This document shows, piece by piece, positions 46,829-56,292 of a stretch of 64,000 bases of DNA; the stretch's first letter is position 1, and each line of letters opens with the position of its first letter. Source of the DNA: Lachnospira multipara ATCC 19207 (GTDB taxonomy: Bacteria > Bacillota > Clostridia > Lachnospirales > Lachnospiraceae); NCBI RefSeq assembly GCF_000424105.1, contig NZ_AUJG01000001.1, positions 186,001 to 250,000 on the forward strand. The letters run 5' to 3'. The notes beneath the pieces are model-generated. The model was not told where the DNA came from, made no database searches, and saw only the letters and a list, made by a program, of their open reading frames with translations. Made by a program: the position numbers and the translations under genes.

Positions 46829-47926
46829 ATGAATAATAGGTATTTGAAAATAATACAGGCCTCGATTCTTTTATTTGCAGCAGTTTTGGTGATTTATGTT
46901 TTCACAAAACTAGGGGAGACTAATTCTTATGAAAATGAAACACAGCCCGCTGAAACTGTTGTATCAAAACTAGATAATCCAGAGAAGCTAACAGGAGAAA
47001 ATATAGAAAATCTCGACAACATTTTAGCAAAGGTTAAAGAAGAAGAGACCTATGATCCAAGTAAGCTTATTTCTAGTGATAATCAAAGGGCAGATTTAGA
47101 TATAGCCAATGGTACTGGTAAACAGGTAAGTGAGGTTGCAGCAGATAGTGATAGTGACAACGATTATGAAAGTAGTTATGAGTTTAGTGCAGCAATTTAT
47201 CCTTATAGGGCCATGCTATCAGAGGATGAAGCTCTTGATTATGACCAGATTTATGAGGCTATAACTAAGCTTGAAACTAGTGTTACATTAGTTAATAGCG
47301 TTACCATTTCTAGCATTAAAAATATAATGATTGCGGTATTTTCAGACCATCCGGAGTTATTCTACATTAACACTAATTACACCTATTGTTATACAAGCTC
47401 CGGTAAGGTTTTATCTGTGGAGCTAGAATATAACACTACAGCAAGCTCGCTACAAACTAGTAGGACTAAGTTTTTAAAGGCGGCAGCAGAAATTATAAAT
47501 GAAGCCTCTGCCTTAAAGACAGACCTTGAAAAGGAACAGTATGTTTACGAGCAGCTCCAAAAGAATTGTAGTTATGTAAATGATTCTGAGATGAATCAAA
47601 GTGCTTATTCTGCATTGGTGAATAAAGAAAGCGTTTGCGCAGGTTATGCTAGGGCTTTTCAATACATTTTAATTCAGCTAAATATACCTTGCTACTTTTG
47701 TTCAGGTTACGTTGGCACAGGAAATCACGCTTGGAATATTGTCTATATAAATGGGGAATATTATAATGTGGATTTATCTTGGGATGATGCCCTAGGAGAG
47801 GTAACAGGGGCTTATTCATACACTTACTTTAATATTTCAGACACAGCCATTGGCCTTGATCACTCAAGAAGAGACTTATCTGTTAAATTGCCAGAATGCA
47901 AGACCAGTTTAACTCAGTCGGAGTAA
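46829..47926 (+). CDS. Membrane-anchored transglutaminase-like protein
   Basis: A 365-residue protein with an N-terminal membrane anchor (IIQASILLFAAVLVIYVF), a polar linker and a C-terminal transglutaminase-like domain. The Cys-His-Asp triad is visible: Cys in ESVCAGYARAF, His in GNHAWNIV and Asp in YNVDLSWDD. Bacterial members are often surface proteases or cross-linkers. The last five residues (LTQSE) and the stop codon are supplied by copy B of the structured repeat, which begins at 47908, so the original C-terminus has been replaced. Confidence 0.85.
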   Translation: MNNRYLKIIQASILLFAAVLVIYVFTKLGETNSYENETQPAETVVSKLDNPEKLTGENIENLDNILAKVKEEETYDPSKLISSDNQRADLDIANGTGKQVSEVAADSDSDNDYESSYEFSAAIYPYRAMLSEDEALDYDQIYEAITKLETSVTLVNSVTISSIKNIMIAVFSDHPELFYINTNYTYCYTSSGKVLSVELEYNTTASSLQTSRTKFLKAAAEIINEASALKTDLEKEQYVYEQLQKNCSYVNDSEMNQSAYSALVNKESVCAGYARAFQYILIQLNIPCYFCSGYVGTGNHAWNIVYINGEYYNVDLSWDDALGEVTGAYSYTYFNISDTAIGLDHSRRDLSVKLPECKTSLTQSE

Positions 47927-48036
47927 AAGCTCCGACTGAGTTAAACGCTCCGCGAGGATGCGCACGGATTCGGACAGGAATTTGTCTGCAGTAGCAGACC
48001 CGAATCCGGCGCGCAAGACTCGCGACGAGTCTTGAC
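47908..48036 (+). repeat. Structured repeat element, copy B
   Basis: A 129-base relative of copy A (27374-27503) in the same orientation. The first 75 bases differ at only four positions. The opening hairpin is perfect here (47908-47923 with 47930-47945). The second hairpin is CGGATTCGG / CCGAATCCG around GTCTGC-AGTA-GCAGAC, and the last is AAGACTCG-CGA-CGAGTCTT. Its first 19 bases are part of the transglutaminase-like gene. CAGTT occurs at both edges. Confidence 0.85.
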
Positions 48037-48268
48037 AGTTAGAATAGTATACTTTAGTGCTTGAAAATTTTAATCAGATGGTTTAGAATTCATGTCGGGA
48101 ATTTTCTAAAGTAAGAATTAAATTCAGGAAAAACTCTTTACTGTAAAACTTTAGTGTGATAAAATTGTAAAGTAAAAGACATTTAGTTTAGAGGAATTTA
48201 TAATAATGAAATGTCTGTTTTATTGTAGTAATTGACTTGTATGAATTAACTATAAAGGAGACTATCTG

Positions 48269-48571
48269 ATGAACAATAAGTTAAAAACACCAGAGGTTGA
48301 GCAATTATTTAACGCAATATTAAGCCTTAAGGATATGTCAGAATGTTACGAATTCTTTGAAGATATCTGCACAATTAATGAATTACTTTCATTATCGCAG
48401 AGATTCGAGGTAGCTAAGATGTTAAGAGAACATAAGACATATTTGGATATCGCCGAGAAGACTGGTGCATCAACAGCAACAATTAGCCGTGTGAATCGTT
48501 CCCTTAATTACGGTAACGATGGCTATGATATGGTCTTTGATAGATTACACCTATTAAATGACGAAGAATAA
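48269..48571 (+). CDS. YerC/YecD-type TrpR-like regulator
   Basis: A 100-residue helical DNA-binding protein of the TrpR/YerC family. The core reads ELLSLSQRFEVAKMLREHKT and the helix-turn-helix YLDIAEKTGASTATISRVNR. Length and the tail (NYGNDGYDMVFDRL) match the YerC subgroup, whose ligand and targets are unclear. AAAGGAG precedes the ATG. It is a single gene ending at a bidirectional terminator. Confidence 0.92.
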   Translation: MNNKLKTPEVEQLFNAILSLKDMSECYEFFEDICTINELLSLSQRFEVAKMLREHKTYLDIAEKTGASTATISRVNRSLNYGNDGYDMVFDRLHLLNDEE

Positions 48572-48586
48572 TAGTTAATAATAAAG

Positions 48587-48620
48587 CCCTATAATAGATA
48601 ATCTATTATAGGGACTTTTT
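48587..48620. terminator. Bidirectional terminator
   Basis: Thirteen-pair inverted repeat CCCTATAATAGAT / ATCTATTATAGGG with T-rich continuation, between the YerC-type and DUF1836 genes. Confidence 0.85.
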
Positions 48621-48631
48621 TTATTTATTAA

Positions 48632-49312
48632 TTATTTACTTTCTTTCTTAGATTCCTTCTTGGCTTCTTTTTTAGCTTCCTTTTTCTCAGCCTTAACAGC
48701 CTTCTTTTTCTTTGATTCCTGCTTAGCATTAAAATCATCGATTAAGTTCTCAATGATGTTCTTCTTCATATAAACATCAAAGCTTAAAAGGCATACTAAA
48801 GAGAAGAGCTGTAAGAATTCTCTTTCATCCTCGTCCTCAACATCCTTAAAAGAATCATTGGCAATTTCTGACTTCTTAATAACATCCTTTGATAAGTAGT
48901 CAATCTGAGTCTTCTCAAGTAAGTAAATCTCATTGTAAATAGTCTCAAGATCTGGCTTTGAATCAGTATCAAAGAACTTATCTGTCAAAGGATTAAGTAT
49001 CTTTTGAATATCACTTATAAACAAGATGTTCTTGAAATAATAAATGAAAGTAAGGATATAAATGTGTTCCTTAGAATACTTCTTCTTAACAGGGGCAGGT
49101 AATAAGTTGTTCTTAGTGTAGTTGTTAATCATAGTCTTTGTAAGAATCTTATCATCCTCATGGCGCTTTACATCGCTTAAATGCTCGTCCATGAAAGTTG
49201 TCACCTGATCCATATATAGATTGATGTTAGGAACATCATTTGGCTTTATATAATTAAGTTTTACTAATTTCTTTAAAAGTGCGTTAATAAACGCTTTATT
49301 ATCATCATTCAT
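48632..49312 (-). CDS. DUF1836-family protein
   Basis: A 226-residue protein starting at ATG 49312; further upstream in-frame codons are AT-rich and lack a ribosome site. The DUF1836 region spans about residues 20-175, with LTKTMINNYTKNNLLPAPVK, a winged-helix-like DNA-binding segment, followed by KYSKEHIYILTFIYYFKNIL. The C-terminal ~30 residues are an almost pure Lys/Glu/Ala repeat (KAEKKEAKKEAKKESKKESK). It is probably a DNA-binding regulator; targets are unknown. Confidence 0.85.
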   Translation of the reverse strand: MNDDNKAFINALLKKLVKLNYIKPNDVPNINLYMDQVTTFMDEHLSDVKRHEDDKILTKTMINNYTKNNLLPAPVKKKYSKEHIYILTFIYYFKNILFISDIQKILNPLTDKFFDTDSKPDLETIYNEIYLLEKTQIDYLSKDVIKKSEIANDSFKDVEDEDEREFLQLFSLVCLLSFDVYMKKNIIENLIDDFNAKQESKKKKAVKAEKKEAKKEAKKESKKESK

Positions 49313-49561
49313 AGTTATATTTATGAACCTCTTTTCAGTATTTAGTATTGAATAGCTTAAAATGCGTTCAAAGTTTATTATATAGAAAAAAATTTTATAT
49401 AGCAAGTAGTATTGAAAACTAGATGACATTATTAATAATATTTTTTAGAAGTCATAAAAAGTGTTTGAAAATGCATAAAATAAGTCTTAAAGTGCAGTCT
49501 TTTACCTTTGTAAAATACCAGATTTGTGATAAATTTAAATTGCCTAAGGAAATAGAGATAG

Positions 49562-49610
49562 GTGACAAGAATTTAAATTTATATTATAATGAAACAAATT
49601 AAATTTGTTT
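49562..49610 (+). promoter_or_regulatory. Promoter and palindrome upstream of pspA
   Basis: GTGACA (49562-49567)-17-TATAAT (49585-49590) is a good sigma-A promoter. The near-perfect palindrome AAACAAATTAAATTTGTTT (49592-49610) begins two bases after the -10 and covers the start of transcription, so it may be a repressor site. The remaining ~250 bases of this intergenic region hold no visible gene. Confidence 0.6.
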
Positions 49611-49640
49611 TACCCTTGTAAGGGAGATTTGGAGGAAAAC

Positions 49641-50324
49641 ATGGGAATTTTAACAAGATTTAAGGATATTATGAGTGCAAATATTAATGCATTACTTGAT
49701 AAGGCTGAAGATCCAGAGAAGATGATCGATCAGTATTTAAGAAATCTTGAGAAGGATTTAGCAGAGGTTAAGGCTGAAACTGCTTCAGTTATGGCAGAAG
49801 AGGCTAGAACTAAGAGAGAATTAAATGAATGTAACGAGCAGATCGCTAAGATGCAGTCATATGCTGAGAAGGCATTACTTGCAGGTAACGAAGCAGATGC
49901 TAGAACATTCCTTGAAAAGAAGCAGGTATTAGTTTCAAATCAGGCTTCACTTACACAGCTTGCACAGACAGCTGAGGCAAATGCTACAAAGATGCGTCAG
50001 ATGCATGATAAGTTAGTTAAGGATGCTGCTGAACTTGAAGCTAAGAGAGATACAATTAAGGCTAAGGTTAAGGCTGCAAAGGCTCAAGAAAAGATTAATA
50101 AGGTAGCAAGCAAGGGCATGGGCGCAAGCTCTAATATGGCTGCATTTGAGAAGATGGAAGCTAAGGCTGACAAGATGCTTGATGAAGCTAATGCAATGTC
50201 TGAGCTTAACAAGCTTGAAGAAGACAATAACATCGATAGCTTAACAGCTAAGTATGATGCAAATCCTACAAATCAGGCAGTAGATGATGAATTAGCAGCT
50301 CTTAAGGCTCAGATGGGTCTATAA
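49641..50324 (+). CDS. pspA: PspA/IM30-family membrane-stress protein
   Basis: A 227-residue, almost wholly helical protein of the ESCRT-III-like PspA/Vipp1 family, which coats and repairs damaged inner membrane. The family opening MGILTRFKDIMSANINALLD is clear, and long coiled coils follow (KMIDQYLRNLEKDLAEVKAE). ATG 49641 is eight bases after GGAGG. It precedes a SPFH-domain gene by 73 bases, a pairing known from stress operons. Confidence 0.93.
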   Translation: MGILTRFKDIMSANINALLDKAEDPEKMIDQYLRNLEKDLAEVKAETASVMAEEARTKRELNECNEQIAKMQSYAEKALLAGNEADARTFLEKKQVLVSNQASLTQLAQTAEANATKMRQMHDKLVKDAAELEAKRDTIKAKVKAAKAQEKINKVASKGMGASSNMAAFEKMEAKADKMLDEANAMSELNKLEEDNNIDSLTAKYDANPTNQAVDDELAALKAQMGL

Positions 50325-50397
50325 TAAAGAGCTAATAGTCTTTTATTACTACAAAGGCGTAGGAAATATATTTTTAAAGAAATTCTAAGGAGACAAA

Positions 50398-51369
50398 ATG
50401 GGTATTTTTGGTGGTCAATTTGCCAATGTTGTGGAATGGAATGAGCATAGAGATGACATCATTTTCCACAAGTGGTCAAACAATGAAATAAAAAAAGGTT
50501 CTAAACTTATTCTTAGAGCAGGACAGGACGCTATCTTTATGTATAACGGAAAGATAGAGGGTGTCTTTAAGGATGAAGGTGAATACAATATTGAAACTGA
50601 TATTATTCCTTTCCTTTCTACTCTAAAGGGTTTTAAGTTCGGTTTTAACAGTGGTTTAAGAGCTGAGGTTTTATTTGTTAACACTAAAGAGTTTACTGAA
50701 AAGTGGGGCACTAAAAACCCAGTAGTTCTTGCCGCACCACAGCTTAATTTACCAGGCGGTCTTCCAATAAGAGCCTTTGGTAATTATTCTTTTAAGGTGG
50801 ATGATTACATTACTCTTATTGATAAGTTAGCTGGAGTTAAGACAGAGTATAGAGTAGAGGATGTTAAGCTTAGAGTGTCTGCTGTGGTTGATCAATTACT
50901 TATGAAATGGATTGCTACGGAAGGTAAAGACATTTTCAATCTACAAGCTTACAGCTTACAGATTTCAGCAGGTATTAAGTCAGATCTTGATATGGAATTA
51001 TGCAAGTTAGGCTTTAGTGTTACAGATTTTAACATTGCTAGCGTTTCATATCCAGAAGAAGTTACTAGAATGCAGAACAAGGCAGCAGCTCAGGCCATGG
51101 TTGGAGATATGAATAAGTACACTAATATTTCTATGGCTGATGGAATGTCAAAGGGCGGTTCAAGCCTTGCTGGTGATATGGTTGGTGCAAGTATGGGAAT
51201 GGCTCTTGGCTCACAGATGGTAAATTCAATGAATAATGCTAATCAGGGAGCTAATGCAGGTTTTACAAATCCTACATTAAATGGTCAGATTCCAAAGTTT
51301 TGTCCTAATTGTGGCACACCAACAACAGGAACTAAGTTTTGTGGAAATTGCGGAACAAAGTTAATTTAG
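50398..51369 (+). CDS. SPFH-domain protein with C-terminal zinc ribbon (YdjI type)
   Basis: A 323-residue protein. Residues ~10-230 form an SPFH/band-7-like domain (virion-core/YdjI group), with NVVEWNEHRDDIIFHKWSNN at the start and KTEYRVEDVKLRVSAVVDQL in the middle. A Gly/Ala/Met-rich linker follows, then a double zinc ribbon KFCPNCGTPTTGTKFCGNCG at the end. It lacks membrane helices. In Bacillus the related protein acts with a PspA homologue in envelope stress; the arrangement here supports the same role. AAGGAG precedes the ATG. Confidence 0.88.
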   Translation: MGIFGGQFANVVEWNEHRDDIIFHKWSNNEIKKGSKLILRAGQDAIFMYNGKIEGVFKDEGEYNIETDIIPFLSTLKGFKFGFNSGLRAEVLFVNTKEFTEKWGTKNPVVLAAPQLNLPGGLPIRAFGNYSFKVDDYITLIDKLAGVKTEYRVEDVKLRVSAVVDQLLMKWIATEGKDIFNLQAYSLQISAGIKSDLDMELCKLGFSVTDFNIASVSYPEEVTRMQNKAAAQAMVGDMNKYTNISMADGMSKGGSSLAGDMVGASMGMALGSQMVNSMNNANQGANAGFTNPTLNGQIPKFCPNCGTPTTGTKFCGNCGTKLI

Positions 51370-51410
51370 TTAAATGTGATAATAAAACCAATATAAAAAT
51401 ATTTGTTATA

Positions 51411-51461
51411 AAGAAATCCTAGTGTTAAAGCCTATTGGCATAATGCTAGGATTTCTTTTTT
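51411..51461 (+). terminator. Terminator of the pspA unit
   Basis: Perfect 12-bp stem AAGAAATCCTAG / CTAGGATTTCTT around a 23-nt loop, then TTTT. Confidence 0.85.
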
Positions 51462-51541
51462 CGAAAAAATGTTCTTTTTAAAATTCATTTATGCTATAAT
51501 GTTTTTTGTTTGAGATTTAAGAAGATTATTGAGAGGTAAAT

Positions 51542-54070
51542 ATGAATTTAAGTGGACTTAATAGAATGCAGAAGAAGGCTGTTGAGACAACTGAGGGCCC
51601 ATTGCTTATTATTGCCGGAGCGGGTTCTGGTAAAACTAAGGTTTTAACAAGCAGAATTGCATATTTAATAGATGACTGTAAGGTAGCCCCTTACAATATT
51701 TTAGCCATTACCTTTACTAATAAGGCAGCTAAGGAAATGAAGGAAAGAGTGGATTTAGCTGTTGGAGAGAATGCAGGTAAGGTTTGGGTTTCAACTTTCC
51801 ACTCAACTTGCGTGCGTATTTTAAGAAGATATATAGATAGAATTGGATATGATAACAACTTTACAATCTATGATACAGAAGATCAGAAAAGTGTCATTAA
51901 AGAGATTTGTAAGAGATTTAATATAGATACTAAGATGCTTAAGGAACGTTCAATTATGAGCGCAATTTCTAAGGCTAAGGATGAGTTACAGGCTCCTGCT
52001 GATTATGAACTTTCAGTAGGCGGAGACTATAACGGAAGAAGAATTGCTCAAGTTTATAGAGAATACCAAAAGCAGCTTCGTCTTAATAATGCCCTTGATT
52101 TTGATGATATTATTTTTAAGACTGTAGAACTTTTTGAAAAAGATGATGAAGTTCTTAATTACTATCAGGAGAAGTTCCAGTACATAATGGTAGATGAGTA
52201 TCAGGATACTAATACATCTCAGTTTAAGCTTATTAGTTTACTTGCTGATAAGTATAGAAATCTTTGCGTAGTTGGTGATGATGATCAGTCAATTTATAAG
52301 TTTAGAGGTGCTAATATCACTAATATCTTAAGCTTCGAGACTACCTTTGAAGGCGCTAAGGTTATTAAGTTAGAGCAGAATTACCGTTCAACTCAGACAA
52401 TTCTTAATGTGGCTAATGCTGTAATTAAGAATAATAGAGGCAGAAAGGATAAGGCCCTTTGGACAGAGAATGGAGAAGGGGATTTAGTAAATTTTGCTCA
52501 GTATGATTCAGGCTTTACAGAGGCTGAAGGCGTTGTTTCTATGATTGCTGAGAAGGTTAGAGATGGATGGGATTATAATGACATTGCCATTCTTTATAGA
52601 ACTAATGCCCAGTCCCGTGCCCTAGAAGAAAAGCTACTTATGCGTAATATTCCTTACAGAATCTATGGTGGTGTAAGTTTCTATCAGAGAAAGGAAATTA
52701 AGGATTTACTTGATTATTTAAAGACTATTGATAATGCTAATGATGGTCAGGCAGTTAAAAGAATTATTAATATTCCTAAGCGAGGAATTGGCGATACTAC
52801 AATTAATAACATTCAGGAATACGCTGATAATAATGAGATTACTTTCTGGGATGCCTTAACTGAAATTGATAGCATAGATTCTATCAAGCGTGGTGCAGGT
52901 AAGGTTAAGCCTTTCGTAGATTTAATTGAGAAGTTTAGAGAAAGACTTGATTATATTTCTCTTCATGAATTAATTGAAGAAATCTTAGAGGAAACAAGAT
53001 ATATTGACAGCTTACTTGAAAAGGAAGAAAGAGAAGAAGTTGATGCTCGTAAGGACAATATTAACGAATTGATTTCTAAGATAGTAAGTTATGAGCAGAC
53101 TTGTAAGGAAGAGGAAGTTGAGCCAACTCTTTCAGGCTTCCTTGAAGAAGTTGCCTTAATTGCAGATATAGATAATTTAGATGAGTCAGAAAAGCAGGTA
53201 ATGCTTATGACACTTCATTCCGCTAAGGGTCTTGAATTCCCTATAGTATTTATGACTGGTATGGAGGATGGTCTTTTCCCAAGTTATATGACTATTACAA
53301 GTGATGACCCAACTGAGATTGAAGAAGAGAGACGTCTTTGCTATGTAGGTATTACAAGAGCTAAGAAGGAACTTTATTTATCTGCAGCTAAGATGAGAAT
53401 GATTAGAGGAGAGACTCAGAGTTGTAAGGTTTCTAGATTTATTAAGGAGATACCTGATGAGTATCTTAATATAGAGAATAACTGCACAGGTTATAGTAAT
53501 AACAAGAATATTAGTTACGGTGGGGATGAGGATTATTCTTCAGGTAACAAGACTAATTTTAGAGCAGTTGGAAAGAGTATTTTATCAGCTTATGGTTCTG
53601 GTAAAACTAAGGAATATGAAAGCAAGAGAGTTCCAATAGGTAAGAGCTATTCTTCAAGTTACGGTGGCAATGCTTATAAATCAAGTTATTCATCTTCTGC
53701 AAGTGCATATACAACTAAGCCTAGCCAGAGTAATTCAGGCTTTAAGACTAATAATACTAAGGTAGGTTTTGGTAAGGAATTTCCAATGGATCTTTTTGAT
53801 TTAAAGAAGGGAACAAAGAAAGATTCAGCCTTCAAAAGAAGCACTAATGTAAGTGCTTTTAAGACTAGTAAAGAAGGCCCTAGTACTGGACTTGGCGGAA
53901 TAGAAAGTCTCGGCTATAGAGAAGGGGACACAGTTATTCATGCTAAATTTGGTGAGGGTATTGTCAAAAAAATAGAGGAGTCTCCGAGAGATTATATGGT
54001 CACAGTAGATTTTGAGGAGTTTGGAATTAAGCGCATGCTTAGTCAATTTGCAAATCTTAAGAAAAAGTAA
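51542..54070 (+). CDS. pcrA: ATP-dependent DNA helicase PcrA/UvrD
   Basis: An 842-residue superfamily 1A helicase for DNA repair and rolling-circle replication. Walker A is AGAGSGKT at 25-32; motif II DEYQDTN near 218; motif IV QNYRSTQTI; motif V LMTLHSAKGLEFPIVF; motif VI RRLCYVGITRAK. The Ser/Tyr/Lys-rich linker at ~650-780 leads to the C-terminal Tudor-like domain (GDTVIHAKFGEGIVKKIEE) that contacts RNA polymerase in relatives. GAGAGG precedes the ATG, with an extended -10 (TGCTATAAT) at 51492-51500. Confidence 0.97.
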   Translation: MNLSGLNRMQKKAVETTEGPLLIIAGAGSGKTKVLTSRIAYLIDDCKVAPYNILAITFTNKAAKEMKERVDLAVGENAGKVWVSTFHSTCVRILRRYIDRIGYDNNFTIYDTEDQKSVIKEICKRFNIDTKMLKERSIMSAISKAKDELQAPADYELSVGGDYNGRRIAQVYREYQKQLRLNNALDFDDIIFKTVELFEKDDEVLNYYQEKFQYIMVDEYQDTNTSQFKLISLLADKYRNLCVVGDDDQSIYKFRGANITNILSFETTFEGAKVIKLEQNYRSTQTILNVANAVIKNNRGRKDKALWTENGEGDLVNFAQYDSGFTEAEGVVSMIAEKVRDGWDYNDIAILYRTNAQSRALEEKLLMRNIPYRIYGGVSFYQRKEIKDLLDYLKTIDNANDGQAVKRIINIPKRGIGDTTINNIQEYADNNEITFWDALTEIDSIDSIKRGAGKVKPFVDLIEKFRERLDYISLHELIEEILEETRYIDSLLEKEEREEVDARKDNINELISKIVSYEQTCKEEEVEPTLSGFLEEVALIADIDNLDESEKQVMLMTLHSAKGLEFPIVFMTGMEDGLFPSYMTITSDDPTEIEEERRLCYVGITRAKKELYLSAAKMRMIRGETQSCKVSRFIKEIPDEYLNIENNCTGYSNNKNISYGGDEDYSSGNKTNFRAVGKSILSAYGSGKTKEYESKRVPIGKSYSSSYGGNAYKSSYSSSASAYTTKPSQSNSGFKTNNTKVGFGKEFPMDLFDLKKGTKKDSAFKRSTNVSAFKTSKEGPSTGLGGIESLGYREGDTVIHAKFGEGIVKKIEESPRDYMVTVDFEEFGIKRMLSQFANLKKK

Positions 54071-54144
54071 AGTTTATTGCAACATTAAAATTACTATGAT
54101 ATAATTCTAATTAAAGATTGACCGTGATTGAAAGGAGAGGGCAT

Positions 54145-54417
54145 ATGAGTAAGGACAAAATTGAAGAAATCATTGCTGCTACAAAACTTAATGATATTCT
54201 ACATAAGAAGGAAGTAGAAGTTAAGAAGAGTAAGAAGGTTAATATTGTTGTTATCGTACTTGCTGTTTTAGCAGCAGTTGCAGCAATTGCTGCTGTGGCA
54301 TATGCAATTTATAGATATTTCACACCAGATTATTTAGATGATTTTGATGATGACTTTGATGATGATGACTTCGATGATGATTTTGATGATGATGATGATT
54401 TTGAACTTGAGAATTAG
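54145..54417 (+). CDS. Small single-pass membrane protein with Asp-rich tail
   Basis: A 90-residue protein starting at ATG 54145 behind AAGGAGAGGG. A charged helical N-terminus (SKDKIEEIIAATKLNDILHK) is followed by one membrane helix (VNIVVIVLAVLAAVAAIAAV) and a C-terminal tail made almost only of Asp and Phe (DDDFDDDFDDDD pattern). The acidic tail could bind cations or basic partners. I do not recognise a function. Its own terminator follows. Confidence 0.8.
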   Translation: MSKDKIEEIIAATKLNDILHKKEVEVKKSKKVNIVVIVLAVLAAVAAIAAVAYAIYRYFTPDYLDDFDDDFDDDDFDDDFDDDDDFELEN

Positions 54418-54466
54418 TCAGATTCGCTGACTTACTAGTTGTGTCATTTATTTTGATAAGAATTTA

Positions 54467-54501
54467 AGTCCTTTCTATCTTAAGATAGAAAGGGCTTTTT
54501 T
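54467..54501 (+). terminator. Rho-independent terminator
   Basis: Stem AGTCCTTTCTATCTT / AAGATAGAAAGGGCT followed by T6. Confidence 0.9.
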
Positions 54502-54573
54502 AGTGTTGAAGGAAATATATTTTTTATGATAATATGATTAGGCTATTTATTGGATAAAGATTGGAGAAAGAAT

Positions 54574-56019
54574 TTGAAAAAAGGTGAAGTTTATACAGGT
54601 AGAGTTTTATATGCAGATTTTCCTAATAAAGCAGTAGTTGAGCCAATTGCTAAGGTGGATAAGGGAGATTTATCTGCTAATGATGTGGTTATTGCTAATG
54701 CTAGTTTCATTCCTATGGGGGAAGAAGAGCCAAGTAGAGTTATAGTTAAAAACTCTATCCCAGGTCAGGAAGTAAGCTTTATGGTAAATAAAAAGAAACA
54801 TGGTAAGTGTGAAGGTAGATTATTAGAGGTTATTAAGAAAGCTGATAGTGAAACTAACGAAGCCTGTCCACATTTTGGTAATTGTGGTGGTTGTGTGTAT
54901 CAGACAGTTGATTATAATACACAGCTTGAAATGAAGAGAGAACAGGTTAAAAAACTTATTGATGCTGTGGCTAAGACTGATTATGAATTTGAAGGAATTT
55001 TAGGCAGCCCTAAGTTTGAAGAATATAGAAATAAGATGGAATTCTCTTTTGGAGATGAATTTAAAGGTGGTCCATTAGCCCTTGGTCTTCATAAGAGAAA
55101 CAGCATGTATGACATTGTTAATGTATCAGGTTGTAAGATTGTAGATAAGGATTATTCTAAGATTCTTGACTGTGTTAAGGCATGGGCAGGTAGTAATGAT
55201 CTTAAATTTTTAGGAAAGAATAGTCATGAAGGCTTCTTAAGACATTTACTTGTACGTAAGGCTGTTAAGACAAAAGAAATCCTAATTGATTTAATAACTA
55301 CAACACAAGAAAACCATGATGCTAAGATTAAGGAATTATCTGATGCCTTATTAAAGCTTGATTTAGAAGGAAAGATTGTTGGTGTATTACATACACTTAA
55401 TGACTCTATTGCTGATGTTGTAATTAATGAGGGCACAGAAATTATCTATGGTCAGGATTTTATTACAGAAGAACTTTTAGGTCTTAATTTTAAGATTGCT
55501 GCATTTGCATTTTTCCAGACTAATTCTCTTGGAGCTGAGGTTCTTTATTCAAAGGCAAGAGAGTATGTTGGTGAGACTAAGGATAAGGTTATTTTTGACC
55601 TTTATTCGGGAACAGGTACAATTGCTCAGATTTTGGCTCCTGTTGCTAAGAAAGTTGTTGGTGTTGAAATCGTTGAAGATGCAGTTAAGTCAGCTAAGGA
55701 AAATGCTAAGCTTAATGAACTTGATAACTGCGAATTTATTGCAGAAGATGTATTAACTGCCCTTGATAAGATAGAAGATAAGCCTGATTTTATCGTTCTT
55801 GATCCACCAAGAGATGGTATTAATCCTAAGGCTCTAGAAAAGATTATTGATTATGGCGTGGATTCTATGGTTTATATTTCATGTAAGCCAACTTCTCTTC
55901 AAAGAGATTTAGTAATGCTACAGGAGAGAGGCTATAAGATTAAGAAGGTCTGTCTTGTGGATATGTTCCCTGGAACTGTGCATTGTGAAACGGTATGTTT
56001 GGTGTCGAAGAAAGCTTGA
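54574..56019 (+). CDS. rlmD: 23S rRNA (uracil-5-)-methyltransferase, RlmD/RlmCD type
   Basis: A 481-residue RNA m5U methyltransferase. An N-terminal TRAM-like domain is followed by an Fe-S site of pattern C-x5-C-x2-C (CPHFGNCGGC, ~98-107). The SAM motif is FDLYSGTGTI; the catalytic Cys lies in YISCKPTSLQRDL; the C-terminus is PGTVHCETVCLVS. The start is taken as TTG 54574, with GGAG seven bases upstream; TTG 54550 lacks a site. The accessory region begins right after this gene, and its C-terminal coding motif recurs there as scars. Confidence 0.92.
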   Translation: MKKGEVYTGRVLYADFPNKAVVEPIAKVDKGDLSANDVVIANASFIPMGEEEPSRVIVKNSIPGQEVSFMVNKKKHGKCEGRLLEVIKKADSETNEACPHFGNCGGCVYQTVDYNTQLEMKREQVKKLIDAVAKTDYEFEGILGSPKFEEYRNKMEFSFGDEFKGGPLALGLHKRNSMYDIVNVSGCKIVDKDYSKILDCVKAWAGSNDLKFLGKNSHEGFLRHLLVRKAVKTKEILIDLITTTQENHDAKIKELSDALLKLDLEGKIVGVLHTLNDSIADVVINEGTEIIYGQDFITEELLGLNFKIAAFAFFQTNSLGAEVLYSKAREYVGETKDKVIFDLYSGTGTIAQILAPVAKKVVGVEIVEDAVKSAKENAKLNELDNCEFIAEDVLTALDKIEDKPDFIVLDPPRDGINPKALEKIIDYGVDSMVYISCKPTSLQRDLVMLQERGYKIKKVCLVDMFPGTVHCETVCLVSKKA

Positions 56020-56292
56020 TTTTACGCGGGGCTCAGGTCTTTTTTTAAGAATATGTACCTGAGTCGAGCACTGTAAATATCCTGTTAAAAATGAATTGGT
56101 TCTTGTGTATGAAGTAATGGAGAAAGAATTGATAACGAATAAAACAAGAATTGTACGAAGAATGGCAGTGGCTTAATGGAGATTGTACATCTGGTAAATC
56201 AATTGTTGTTGAGCAGTAAATGAGATATTTATTTGACCAGACAAATCCTGGTTTGGTGAAACAGACGTGATTGCTTGCAAGGACATTTTAAC
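56020..56292. other. Start of the accessory region, no intact gene
   Basis: A 7-bp stem CTCAGGT / ACCTGAG (56032-56063) with a T-rich loop follows rlmD and may be a weak terminator. After it, a frame ending QWLNGDCTSGKSIVVEQ at the stop near 56218 looks like the tail of a lost gene, but I cannot identify it. Confidence 0.35.
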
